DNA of 64,000 nt, from NCBI RefSeq assembly GCF_014195095.1, contig NZ_JACIBC010000001.1, positions 744,001 to 808,000 of the forward strand, given 5' to 3'. Below are positions 47,392 to 55,948 of the stretch, in pieces (position 1 is the stretch's first letter; the number at the start of each line of letters is the position of its first letter). The notes under the pieces were generated by a model that searched no databases, had not been told where the DNA came from, and saw only the letters and a list, made by a program, of their open reading frames with translations. Origin of the DNA: Rhizobium sp. BK602. GTDB taxonomy: Bacteria; Pseudomonadota; Alphaproteobacteria; Rhizobiales; Rhizobiaceae. The position numbers and the translations under genes are program-made.

Positions 47392-47431
47392 GAAGGCACG
47401 GCATCAGAAAAACGAATGTTGAAGGCCATAT

Positions 47432-47450
47432 GCATTAGCATCTATAATGC
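47432..47450. promoter_or_regulatory. LysR-type operator (T-N11-A dyad)
   Basis: GCATTA-N7-TAATGC is a perfect dyad containing the T-N11-A arrangement of LysR boxes. It ends six bases before the LysR ATG and lies in the divergent gap with the exporter gene. Confidence 0.5.
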
Positions 47451-47455
47451 TACCC

Positions 47456-48331
47456 ATGGCCCGAAATTTCGACATCGCCCTGATCAGAACCTTTGCGACC
47501 GTCGCCGACCACGGCAGCATGACGGTCGCCGCCAACAGGCTGCACATGACGCAAGGTGCCGTCAGCCAGCAGATCAAGCGGCTGGAGGACATGCTCGACA
47601 GTGCACTTTTCGAACGCGACAGGCGCGGTCTGAAGCTGACGGACAAGGGGGAGCGTCTGCTCGGCAATGCACGGCTGCTGCTGATCCTCAACGACGACAT
47701 CTGGGCCGATATGACCGAGAGCGCCGTGGAGGGCAGCGTGCGGCTTGGCGTCCCCTACGATCTCGTCGGGACGACATTGGCGCCCGTTCTGAAATCCTAT
47801 GCCGAACGCCATCCGCAAGTGGAGATTTCGCTCGTCTGTGCCTCCTCGCCGGAACTGCTGCAGGCGCTGGACAATGGCGGCATCGATCTCGGCATCGTCG
47901 AGGAGCCGGTCGGCGCCTCGCATGGCGAGTGCCTCGCTGTCGATCGGCTCGTCTGGGTCGGCGCAAGGGCAGGCAATGCCTATCGCAAGGATCCTTTGCC
48001 GGTCTCGATGGTCGCCGATACCTGCGCTTTCCGGCCATCGGTCTTCGCGGCGCTGCGCGACGACGGGCGGCGCTGGCGAACCGTATTCGAAAACGGCAAT
48101 ATCGAAGCGACGACTGCGACGGTGCGCACGGATCTTGCCGTAACCGCTTGGCTTGCCTCCACCGTTCCGGCCGATCTCGACATCCTTGGCGCAGGTGAGG
48201 GACTACCGGAGCTGCCGGCCTTTTCCATCAATCTGCATATGCCCAGGGGCAAGGCGTCACCGCCTGCAGGCGAACTCGCCCGCCATATTCGGGACGGCTT
48301 GATGCGGCCGCGACAGGTCACGGCCGCTTGA
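47456..48331 (+). CDS. LysR-family transcriptional regulator
   Basis: 291 residues from MARNFDIALIRTF. The N-terminal winged helix-turn-helix has SMTVAANRLHMTQGAVSQQIKRLE and LFERDRRGLKLTDKG. The C-terminal effector domain starts near residue 90 (GSVRLGVPYDL) and has the usual periplasmic-binding fold (GGIDLGIVEEPV). It probably controls the divergent LysE exporter and itself. The stop is 15 bases from that of the convergent citrate synthase gene. Confidence 0.9.
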   Translation: MARNFDIALIRTFATVADHGSMTVAANRLHMTQGAVSQQIKRLEDMLDSALFERDRRGLKLTDKGERLLGNARLLLILNDDIWADMTESAVEGSVRLGVPYDLVGTTLAPVLKSYAERHPQVEISLVCASSPELLQALDNGGIDLGIVEEPVGASHGECLAVDRLVWVGARAGNAYRKDPLPVSMVADTCAFRPSVFAALRDDGRRWRTVFENGNIEATTATVRTDLAVTAWLASTVPADLDILGAGEGLPELPAFSINLHMPRGKASPPAGELARHIRDGLMRPRQVTAA

Positions 48332-48346
48332 GGACGTATCAGCCGG

Positions 48347-49441
48347 TTACGCCGCCCGCGGCAGCGGACCGACATAGCGTGACTGCGGCCGGATGAGACG
48401 ACCATCCAGGATCTGCTCGCGCGCATGGGCGATCCAGCCGACCGTGCGGCCGATCGCGAAAACGCCGGTGAAGGAGCTGCGCGGGAAGCCGAGGGCGTCG
48501 AGCAGCAGGGCGGTATAATATTCGACATTGACGTCCAGCGGCCGATCCGGCTTGCGTTCCTTGAGGAGCGCCAGGGCGGCGGCCTCGATCGCCTCGGCGA
48601 GCGCGATGCGGCCGGCATCGGCCTGGCCGCTTGCGAAGATGGGTTTCAGCGCCGTCTTCAACGCATCGGCGCGCGGATCGCGAACCCTATAAATGCGATG
48701 GCCGAAGCCCATCAGGCGCTCGCCATTATCGAGCGCCTGCGATAGCCACGGCCGCGCATTGGCCGGCGTGCCGACGGCATCGAGCATATCCAGAACCGGG
48801 CCGGGAGCGCCGCCATGCAGCGGCCCCTTGAGAGCGCTGATCGCCGCCAGGACCGACGAAGCGAGCCCCGCATGGGTCGAGGCGATGACGCGGGAGGCGA
48901 AGGTGGAGGCGTTCAGGCCATGGTCGGAGATCGTCACCAGATAGGCGTCGAGGCCGGCCGTCTGCTCCGCCGTCGGGAGCTTGCCCGTCAGCATGCGCAG
49001 GATGTCGGCGGATTGCGACAGCGAAGCGTCCGGTCTGATCGGCGCTTCGCCCTTCTGAAGGCGCAGTATGGCCGGCAGGAACACAGCAGGCGCGGCCATC
49101 AGGCGGATCGCCGTGGCGAAATCCTCTCCGTCCGCGATACGGGCAAGCAGCGCGCGCATGGCCTCCACCGGCGACAGGGCAAGCACGCCCGCGTCGGCTG
49201 ATTCGACATGTGCGAACAACTCTTCTCGGGCAGGGCCTAATTGCGCCTTGATGCTTTTCGCGTCGACGTGTTCCTCGAAGAGACCGTCGAGCAGCAGGGC
49301 GGCGACATCCTCGAAACGGCTGGTCGCCACCAGATCGTCCAGCGAGACGCCGCGAATGATCAGCCGGCCGGCAGCGCCGTCCACATCGGACAGCTTGGTT
49401 TCGGCGGCAATGACATCCTCAAGACCACTTTTCATCATCAT
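48347..49441 (-). CDS. Citrate synthase-family protein (citrate/methylcitrate type), Glu at catalytic Asp position
   Basis: 364 residues. The two catalytic His regions are clear in DHGLNASTFASR with GPLHGGAPG and in GFGHRIYRVRDPRADAL. At the third catalytic site, where most citrate synthases have NVDF, this protein reads NVEYYTA. Glu in this place is known in some family members. The closing GWIAHAREQ and LIRPQSRYVG are intact. It should condense oxaloacetate with acetyl- or propionyl-CoA. It is divergent from the HTH-fused citrate synthase, with 78 bases between the starts that hold two palindromes. Confidence 0.88.
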   Translation of the reverse strand: MMMKSGLEDVIAAETKLSDVDGAAGRLIIRGVSLDDLVATSRFEDVAALLLDGLFEEHVDAKSIKAQLGPAREELFAHVESADAGVLALSPVEAMRALLARIADGEDFATAIRLMAAPAVFLPAILRLQKGEAPIRPDASLSQSADILRMLTGKLPTAEQTAGLDAYLVTISDHGLNASTFASRVIASTHAGLASSVLAAISALKGPLHGGAPGPVLDMLDAVGTPANARPWLSQALDNGERLMGFGHRIYRVRDPRADALKTALKPIFASGQADAGRIALAEAIEAAALALLKERKPDRPLDVNVEYYTALLLDALGFPRSSFTGVFAIGRTVGWIAHAREQILDGRLIRPQSRYVGPLPRAA

Positions 49442-49478
49442 TCTCCTTTGACTATGCCCCTAGATCAGACCTATTTTT

Positions 49479-49490
49479 ATTGACGTCAAT
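49479..49490. promoter_or_regulatory. Palindrome ATTGACGTCAAT in the citrate synthase divergent gap
   Basis: A perfect 12-base palindrome midway between two divergent citrate synthase genes. Its centre is 20 bases from that of a second palindrome with the same ATTGA ends (49500-49509), which puts both on one face of the helix. Confidence 0.55.
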
Positions 49491-49499
49491 CTTGATGCA

Positions 49500-49509
49500 A
49501 TTGATCAAT
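49500..49509. promoter_or_regulatory. Palindrome ATTGATCAAT in the citrate synthase divergent gap
   Basis: A perfect 10-base palindrome ending 10 bases before the ATG of the HTH-citrate synthase. It shares ATTGA/TCAAT half-sites with the palindrome at 49479-49490 and overlaps the translation start region, which fits repression. Confidence 0.5.
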
Positions 49510-49519
49510 GTGAGGACAT

Positions 49520-50653
49520 ATGAGCTGGCTGACGGCCGAGCAGGCACTGAACCTGCTGGGCACAAAATCGCAGACGCTTTACGCCAATGTCAGCCGCGGC
49601 CGTATCCGCGCGAAGCCGGATCCGGCCGACAGCCGACGCAGCCTCTACTTCACCGATGATGTGAAGCGGCTGGCGACGCGCCATGCCGGGCGGCGCAAGA
49701 CCGAGACGGTGGCGGCGGAAGCCATTCAATGGGGCGACCCGGTGCTGCCTTCGGCATTGTCGACGGTCTCCGACGGGCGGCTCTTTTATCGCGGGCGGGA
49801 TGCCGCCGGTCTGGCCGAGCATGCCACATTGGAGGAAATCGCGCGTCTTCTGTGGGATATGAAGCGACCATTGCGGCTCGAGAGGCAAGGTGGGAGCAAG
49901 AATCCGCCATCCCTGAGCGCTGCCTTCTCCGCCCTGGCCGAGCGCGCCACCACCGACCTGCCTTCACTGGGGCGTTCGCTGTCAGCCCTCCAGAACGAAG
50001 CGGAAAGCGTCTTCGGCAGCATCGCGGAAGCACTGGCGCCCGGAAATCGCGACCTGCCGCTGCATCAGCGCCTCGCCATAGCCTGGGACAGGCCAGACGC
50101 CAGCGATATCATTCGCCGCTGTCTCGTGCTCTTCGCCGATCACGAACTTAACGCCTCGACATTTACGGCCCGTATCACGGCTTCGGCCGGCGCGACCCTG
50201 TCGGCCTCGGCACTCTCCGGGCTTTCCACCTTGACCGGACCGCTGCATGGCGGCGCATGGCAAAGCGTGCGATCGCTGATGATCCGCGCCGCGGCGATCG
50301 GGCCGGAGGAGGCGGTGCGTGGCTATCTGGCGGAAGGGCGGCCGCTGCCGGCGGTCGGCCATCCCCTCTATCCCGACGGCGATGCACGCGCCAAGGCGTT
50401 GCTCCCGCATATGACATTGCCGCCCTTGTTCGCGGAGGTTCGCGAAAAAGCTGAGGAACTGGTGGGCGAGCGCGTCAATGTCGACTTTGCCTTGACGGCG
50501 ATGACCTCGGCCTATCACCTGCCTCCCGACGCGCCGCTGATCATCTTCGCGCTTGCCCGCACGGTCGGCTGGCTGGCGCATGCCATGGAGCAATCGACAA
50601 GCGGTCATCTCATCCGCCCACGGGCGCGTTACGTCGGACCAGCGGTGACGTGA
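49520..50653 (+). CDS. Citrate synthase with N-terminal helix-turn-helix domain
   Basis: 377 residues. The first 60 form a MerR/excisionase-like HTH: WLTAEQALNLLGTKSQTLYANVSRGRIRAK, then a wing with SRRSLYFTDDVKRL. The remainder is a citrate synthase with its key residues kept: DHELNASTF, GPLHGGAW, AVGHPLYPDGDARAKA, catalytic Asp in VNVDFALTAM, and ARTVGWLAHAMEQ. It is likely both enzyme and DNA-binding protein. It is divergent from the plain citrate synthase gene, and two palindromes lie between them. The 3' end overlaps that of the VOC gene by 25 bases. Confidence 0.9.
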   Translation: MSWLTAEQALNLLGTKSQTLYANVSRGRIRAKPDPADSRRSLYFTDDVKRLATRHAGRRKTETVAAEAIQWGDPVLPSALSTVSDGRLFYRGRDAAGLAEHATLEEIARLLWDMKRPLRLERQGGSKNPPSLSAAFSALAERATTDLPSLGRSLSALQNEAESVFGSIAEALAPGNRDLPLHQRLAIAWDRPDASDIIRRCLVLFADHELNASTFTARITASAGATLSASALSGLSTLTGPLHGGAWQSVRSLMIRAAAIGPEEAVRGYLAEGRPLPAVGHPLYPDGDARAKALLPHMTLPPLFAEVREKAEELVGERVNVDFALTAMTSAYHLPPDAPLIIFALARTVGWLAHAMEQSTSGHLIRPRARYVGPAVT

Positions 50654-51006
50654 CAGACGGCCTCAATATTGTGGCCATCGGGGTCGAGGACGAAGGCGCC
50701 ATAATAATTCGGATGGTAATGGGAGCGGATGCCGGGCGGCCCATTGTCCCGCCCACCGGCCGCCAGCGCTGCTTCGTAGAACCGGTCCACGACGGCCCTG
50801 TCTTCAGCCGTAAAGGCGACATGGACGCCCGTCTGCGGCACATCCCGCTGTCCGATCCAGAAGAAGGCTTTCGGCCGGACACCATATCCGGCAAAGGTCT
50901 CACCTTCGGCATAAAGACGCATAATGCCCAGCGGCAGCAGGGCCGCATCGTAAAAGGCCTTCGAACGCTCCACATCGCGAACGCCGATCGTCACATGATC
51001 CAGCAT
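50629..51006 (-). CDS. VOC-family (glyoxalase-like) protein
   Basis: 125 residues from MLDHVTIGVRDVERSKAFYD at 51006, the standard start of a single-chain VOC fold. Metal-ligand candidates are His in DHVTIGV and in GVHVAFTA, and Glu in HNIEAVCH; FVLDPDGHNIEAV is the family C-terminal motif. It may be a lyase, dioxygenase or binding protein; the substrate is unknown. A perfect dyad lies 24 bases before the start. The gene converges on the citrate synthase gene and overlaps it by 25 bases. Confidence 0.86.
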   Translation of the reverse strand: MLDHVTIGVRDVERSKAFYDAALLPLGIMRLYAEGETFAGYGVRPKAFFWIGQRDVPQTGVHVAFTAEDRAVVDRFYEAALAAGGRDNGPPGIRSHYHPNYYGAFVLDPDGHNIEAVCHVTAGPT

Positions 51007-51029
51007 ATTCCCTCCAGACATCACTTGTG

Positions 51030-51045
51030 CCGATATCCATATCGG
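51030..51045. promoter_or_regulatory. Dyad CCGATAT-CC-ATATCGG upstream of the VOC gene
   Basis: A perfect 7-base inverted repeat with two bases between its arms, 24 bases before the VOC start. The position and size fit an operator for a dimeric repressor. Confidence 0.45.
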
Positions 51046-51260
51046 TCGCCTCACGATGCGGATCATGCAGGCAGCTGGCAAGGTGGACTGATGAATTTCG
51101 ACCGATGATGCGAGTCGGGCGCGGGTGGGGCTTCACAGATTCGTGAGTGAGCCGATCCGGCGCGGCTGCATAGCTCGCCCGTCATTTGTTCATTGGAAAA
51201 TACCGCGAAATGTCTTTATGGAATTTCAACCGATAAAAATCCTTCCAAGGAGATAGAGAT

Positions 51261-52286
51261 ATGCAGATCGGAATGATTGGCCTTGGCCGCATGGGCAGCA
51301 ACATGGTGCAGCGCCTGATGAAGGGCGGCCACAGCGCCGTCGTTTTTGACGCGCGCCCCGAAAGCATCGCGACGCTTGAAAAGCTCGGCGCCACCGGCAG
51401 CACGTCACTTGAAGATTTCGTATCGAAGCTCGCCCGTCCGCGCGCCGTCTGGCTCATGCTGCCGGCTGCTATCGTCGATCAGGAGCTGGCTGCGATCGTT
51501 CCGCTGCTCGAGGAGGGCGATATCGTCATCGACGGCGGCAACTCCTACTATCACGACGACATTCGCCGCGCCGACGAACTGAAGGCCAAGGGCATCCACT
51601 ATGTCGACGTCGGCACCAGCGGCGGCGTTTTCGGCCTGGAGCGCGGCTATTGCCTGATGATCGGCGGCGAGACGGATACGGTCCAGCATCTATCGCCGAT
51701 CTTCGCGACGCTGGCACCCGGCGTCGGCGACGTTCCCCCGTCGAAAATGCGCTCCGAGGAAGCCTCCAAGGCAAGCACCGCCGAGCAGGGTTATCTGCAT
51801 TGCGGCCCGTCCGGCGCCGGCCATTTCGTCAAGATGGTCCATAACGGCATCGAATACGGCCTGATGGCCGCCTATGCCGAAGGCTTCAACGTGCTGCGTC
51901 ATGCCAATATCGGCCTTGAAACCGCCGAGAAAGACGCTGAAACCGCGCCGCTCTCTCATCCGCAATATTATCAGTACAATCTCGACATTGCCGAGATCAG
52001 CGAAGTCTGGCGCCGCGGCAGCGTCATTACTTCCTGGCTGCTCGACCTTACCGCAGACGCCCTGCACGGCGATGCGGCGCTGTCGCAATATGCCGGCCGC
52101 GTCTCGGATTCCGGCGAGGGCCGCTGGACCATTTCGGCGGCGATCGACGAAGGCGTGCCGACGCCGGTGCTCAGCGCAGCGCTCTACGGCCGATTCGCCT
52201 CGCGCGGCAATGACGACTACGCCAACAAGGTTCTCTCGGCCATGCGCGCAGGCTTCGGCGGCCATCACGAGAAGCCGGTCAAGTAA
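51261..52286 (+). CDS. gnd: 6-phosphogluconate dehydrogenase (short form)
   Basis: 341 residues. The Rossmann motif IGMIGLGRMGSNMV binds NAD(P); the substrate motif GTSGGVFGLERGYCLMIGG and the catalytic Lys in GHFVKMVHNGIEYGLM are conserved. The length is that of the short GntZ/YqeC-like form, not the 470-residue dimeric enzyme. It oxidatively decarboxylates 6-phosphogluconate to ribulose 5-phosphate. An AAGGAG lies just before the ATG. A strong terminator follows at 52313, and the next gene is convergent moeA. Confidence 0.95.
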   Translation: MQIGMIGLGRMGSNMVQRLMKGGHSAVVFDARPESIATLEKLGATGSTSLEDFVSKLARPRAVWLMLPAAIVDQELAAIVPLLEEGDIVIDGGNSYYHDDIRRADELKAKGIHYVDVGTSGGVFGLERGYCLMIGGETDTVQHLSPIFATLAPGVGDVPPSKMRSEEASKASTAEQGYLHCGPSGAGHFVKMVHNGIEYGLMAAYAEGFNVLRHANIGLETAEKDAETAPLSHPQYYQYNLDIAEISEVWRRGSVITSWLLDLTADALHGDAALSQYAGRVSDSGEGRWTISAAIDEGVPTPVLSAALYGRFASRGNDDYANKVLSAMRAGFGGHHEKPVK

Positions 52287-52312
52287 TTCGCATCCGGATT
52301 TGCTGATGCTTC

Positions 52313-52342
52313 TGCCGGGCAGGTCAAACTGCCCGGCATTTT
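52313..52342 (+). terminator. Intrinsic terminator after gnd
   Basis: TGCCGGGCAG and CTGCCCGGCA form a perfect 10-bp stem with loop GTCAAA, followed by TTTTCG. It lies just outside the end of moeA on the other strand. Confidence 0.88.
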
Positions 52343-52352
52343 CGTGTCCGGT

Positions 52353-53579
52353 TTAGCCCAGCAATTCCGGACGCAACAGCAGCACCCGGCATTCATCACC
52401 CACTGCAAGCTCCGGCGCATGCGCCGGGCGGATGATGAGGCAATCCGAGCGGGAAAAAACCTTCATCATCGACGAATCCTGCTTGGAAAAGGGCTCCGCC
52501 AGCCAGCCGCCGTCGGCGGAGGCCCTCAGCGTCGCGCGGACATAGTCCTGGCGCTGATCATTGGCCTTGAGGGTTATCGCGGCGCGGGCCGTCGCTTCAC
52601 GCTTCACGGGCGGCAGCAAGGCGAGCTTGCGGATCAGCGGCTCCAGGAAAAGCAACCCGCAGACGAGGCTGGAAACCGGGTTGCCGGGCAAGCCGAGAAC
52701 ATGGATGTCGCCGAGGCTGCCGACCATCAGCGGCTTGCCGGGGCGCATGGCGATACGCCAGAAGTCGAGCTGCATGCCCGCCTCGACGAGCGTCGCCTGC
52801 ACGAGATCGTGGTCGCCGACGGAGGCACCGCCGAGCGTGACGATGATATCCGCCTTCGCCACCTGCGCCCGGCCGATCGCGGCGGTAATTTCCCCTTTGT
52901 CGTCAGGAACGATGCCCAGATCGAGCACATGGGCGCCGGCGCTGCGAGCGAGTGCTGCAATACCGAATGTGTTCGAGGCGATGATCTGCGAAGGCCCTGG
53001 TTCAGCTCCCGGCGTCACCAGTTCGTCGCCTGTCGCAAGGATCGCCACCAGAGGACGGCGATAAACGTCGAGCGCCGGGTGGTTCATGGCGGCGGCGACC
53101 GTCAGCCGCGAAAAATCCATCACCGTGCCTGCCGGCAGCACAATTTCGCCCTCGGTGAAATCCTGGCCGCGCGGGCGGATATGCTGCCCCTGGCGCAGAG
53201 GGTAGGTGGTGCGGATGCGGCCGTCCTCCAGCGCCGCGGCGTCCTCCTGTAGCAATACGCTATCGGCGCCGGCGGGAACCGGCGCACCAGTGAAGATACG
53301 CACGGCCTCACCCTTGCCGACCTTGCCTTCGAACGCATGGCCGGCCGCGGCGGCACCGATGACGTTTAGTTCCGAGCCCGGCTGGGCGGCATCCTCGTAG
53401 CGCAGGGCGTAACCATCCATCGCCGAGGCATCGAAAGGCGGCTGGGTGATGCGGGCGGCCAGGTCCTTGGCCAATACGCGGCCTTCGGCCAGATCGAGCG
53501 GAACGCTTTCGACACGATGCAGCGGCGTTGCGCTGTTCAGCAGACGGGCCTGGGCGTCGGCTACCGGTAAAAGGCTCAT
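52353..53579 (-). CDS. moeA: Molybdopterin molybdotransferase MoeA
   Basis: 408 residues. Inserts molybdate into adenylylated molybdopterin. The opening [15 protein letters not shown] is the MoeA signature, with [15 protein letters not shown] and [10 protein letters not shown] from the MPT-binding domain, and [20 protein letters not shown] near the C-terminal domain. It is the last gene of the ppiD-trpD-trpC-moaC-moeA run, three bases after moaC. It is cytosolic. Confidence 0.94.
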   Translation of the reverse strand: MSLLPVADAQARLLNSATPLHRVESVPLDLAEGRVLAKDLAARITQPPFDASAMDGYALRYEDAAQPGSELNVIGAAAAGHAFEGKVGKGEAVRIFTGAPVPAGADSVLLQEDAAALEDGRIRTTYPLRQGQHIRPRGQDFTEGEIVLPAGTVMDFSRLTVAAAMNHPALDVYRRPLVAILATGDELVTPGAEPGPSQIIASNTFGIAALARSAGAHVLDLGIVPDDKGEITAAIGRAQVAKADIIVTLGGASVGDHDLVQATLVEAGMQLDFWRIAMRPGKPLMVGSLGDIHVLGLPGNPVSSLVCGLLFLEPLIRKLALLPPVKREATARAAITLKANDQRQDYVRATLRASADGGWLAEPFSKQDSSMMKVFSRSDCLIIRPAHAPELAVGDECRVLLLRPELLG

Positions 53580-53582
53580 GCG

Positions 53583-54077
53583 TCAGGCCTCCGGGTGACG
53601 GAAATCGCCGGACTTGCCGCCGGATTTCTCCAATAATCTGATGCCGCCGATCTCCATCGTCCGGTCGGCGGCCTTGGCCATGTCGTAGATCGTCAGGCAG
53701 GCGACGGAGACCGCCGTCAGCGCCTCCATCTCGACGCCGGTGCGACCGGTGAGCTTTGCGGTCGCAACGACACGCAGGCCGGGCAGGGCGGCATCTTCGG
53801 TGATATCGACCGAAATCTTGGTCAGCATCAGCGGATGGCAGAGAGGAATGAGGTTGGCGGTCTGCTTGGCGGCCATGATGCCGGCAAGCCTCGCCGTGCC
53901 GATGACATCGCCCTTCTTGGCGTTGCCCTCGCGGATCAGGGCAAGCGTCTCCGGCTGCATGGCCACATGGCCTTCGGCGGTGGCGACACGCACCGTTTCG
54001 GCCTTGTCGCCGACATCGACCATATTCGCCTCGCCGGAGGCGCCGATATGGGTGAGGCCGGGCTCGCGCGCGCTCAT
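53583..54077 (-). CDS. moaC: Cyclic pyranopterin monophosphate synthase MoaC
   Basis: 164 residues. Makes cyclic pyranopterin monophosphate from the MoaA product in molybdenum cofactor synthesis. The conserved [29 protein letters not shown] and [21 protein letters not shown] are present, the last containing the key active-site Lys/Asp/Glu region. One base separates it from the end of trpC and three from moeA, so it is translated within the same transcript. Confidence 0.95.
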   Translation of the reverse strand: MSAREPGLTHIGASGEANMVDVGDKAETVRVATAEGHVAMQPETLALIREGNAKKGDVIGTARLAGIMAAKQTANLIPLCHPLMLTKISVDITEDAALPGLRVVATAKLTGRTGVEMEALTAVSVACLTIYDMAKAADRTMEIGGIRLLEKSGGKSGDFRHPEA

Positions 54078-54078
54078 G

Positions 54079-54900
<822 letters not shown>

Positions 54901-55923
54901 CTACCCCTGTTCTTCGGCATTGGAGACGGCGATCAGCTTTTCCAGTGCGGCGGCAGTTGCACCGCTGTCGAGCGACTGGGTCGCGATTTTCATTCCATCA
55001 TGGAGCGTTTCCGCCTTGCCGGCAATCACCAGCGACGCGGCGGCATTGGCAAGCGAAATATCGCGATAGGCATTTTTCTCGCCGGCGAGCACGGCGCGCA
55101 GCGCGGCCGCATTGGCCACACCGTCGCCACCCTTCAGCGCGTCGAGCGAGGCATGCGGGAGACCGAAATCGGCAGGCGTCAGCTCGAAGGTGCGGATCTT
55201 GCCGTCTTCGAGTGCTGCAACCGAGGTGGTTCCGGTGGTGGTGATTTCATCAAGGCCATTGCCGTGCACGACCCAGACGCTCTCGGCGTTCAGGTCCTTC
55301 AGCACCTCGGCGAGCGGCAGGACCCATTGCGGGGCGAAGACGCCGAGCAATTGCCGACGGGCGCCGGCCGGATTGGAGAGCGGGCCCAGCAGGTTGAAGA
55401 TCGTCCGCGTGCCAAGTTCGACGCGGGAAGGGCCGACATGGCGCATCGAGGAATGATGCAACTGCGCGAACATGAAGCCGATACCGGCTTCGCGGATACA
55501 GCGGGCGATCGTCTCCGGGCCGATATCGAGCTTGATGCCCAGCACGGACTGTGTGTCCGCCGTGCCGGCCTTGGAGCTCTGGGCGCGGTTGCCGTGCTTT
55601 GCCACGGGCACGCCGGCGCCAGCGACGATGAAGGCCGCCAGCGTCGAAATATTGTAAGTGCCGAAGCCGTCGCCGCCGGTGCCGACGATATCGATCGCAT
55701 CCGCCGGCGCTTCCACCGGCAGCATCTTGGCGCGCATGGTGGTGACGGCGCCGACGATCTCATCGACGGTTTCGCCGCGCACGCGCAGGGCCATCAGGAA
55801 TCCGCCGATCTGCGAGGGCGTGGCTTCGCCCGACATCAGGATCTCGAAGGCCTGACGGGCTTCGTCGCGCGTCAGGACCTCGCGATTGGCGACCTTGGCA
55901 AGGAAAGGTTTCAACTCAGCCAT
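54901..55923 (-). CDS. trpD: Anthranilate phosphoribosyltransferase
   Basis: 340 residues. Adds phosphoribosyl to anthranilate in tryptophan synthesis. The PRPP-binding motif [18 protein letters not shown] and the anthranilate site [17 protein letters not shown] are complete, as is [16 protein letters not shown]. No TrpG domain is attached, so anthranilate synthase must be coded elsewhere. It begins 25 bases after the ppiD-like gene and is followed by trpC. Confidence 0.96.
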   Translation of the reverse strand: MAELKPFLAKVANREVLTRDEARQAFEILMSGEATPSQIGGFLMALRVRGETVDEIVGAVTTMRAKMLPVEAPADAIDIVGTGGDGFGTYNISTLAAFIVAGAGVPVAKHGNRAQSSKAGTADTQSVLGIKLDIGPETIARCIREAGIGFMFAQLHHSSMRHVGPSRVELGTRTIFNLLGPLSNPAGARRQLLGVFAPQWVLPLAEVLKDLNAESVWVVHGNGLDEITTTGTTSVAALEDGKIRTFELTPADFGLPHASLDALKGGDGVANAAALRAVLAGEKNAYRDISLANAAASLVIAGKAETLHDGMKIATQSLDSGATAAALEKLIAVSNAEEQG

Positions 55924-55948
55924 CGGCTATCGATCCTCCCCACCGGGC

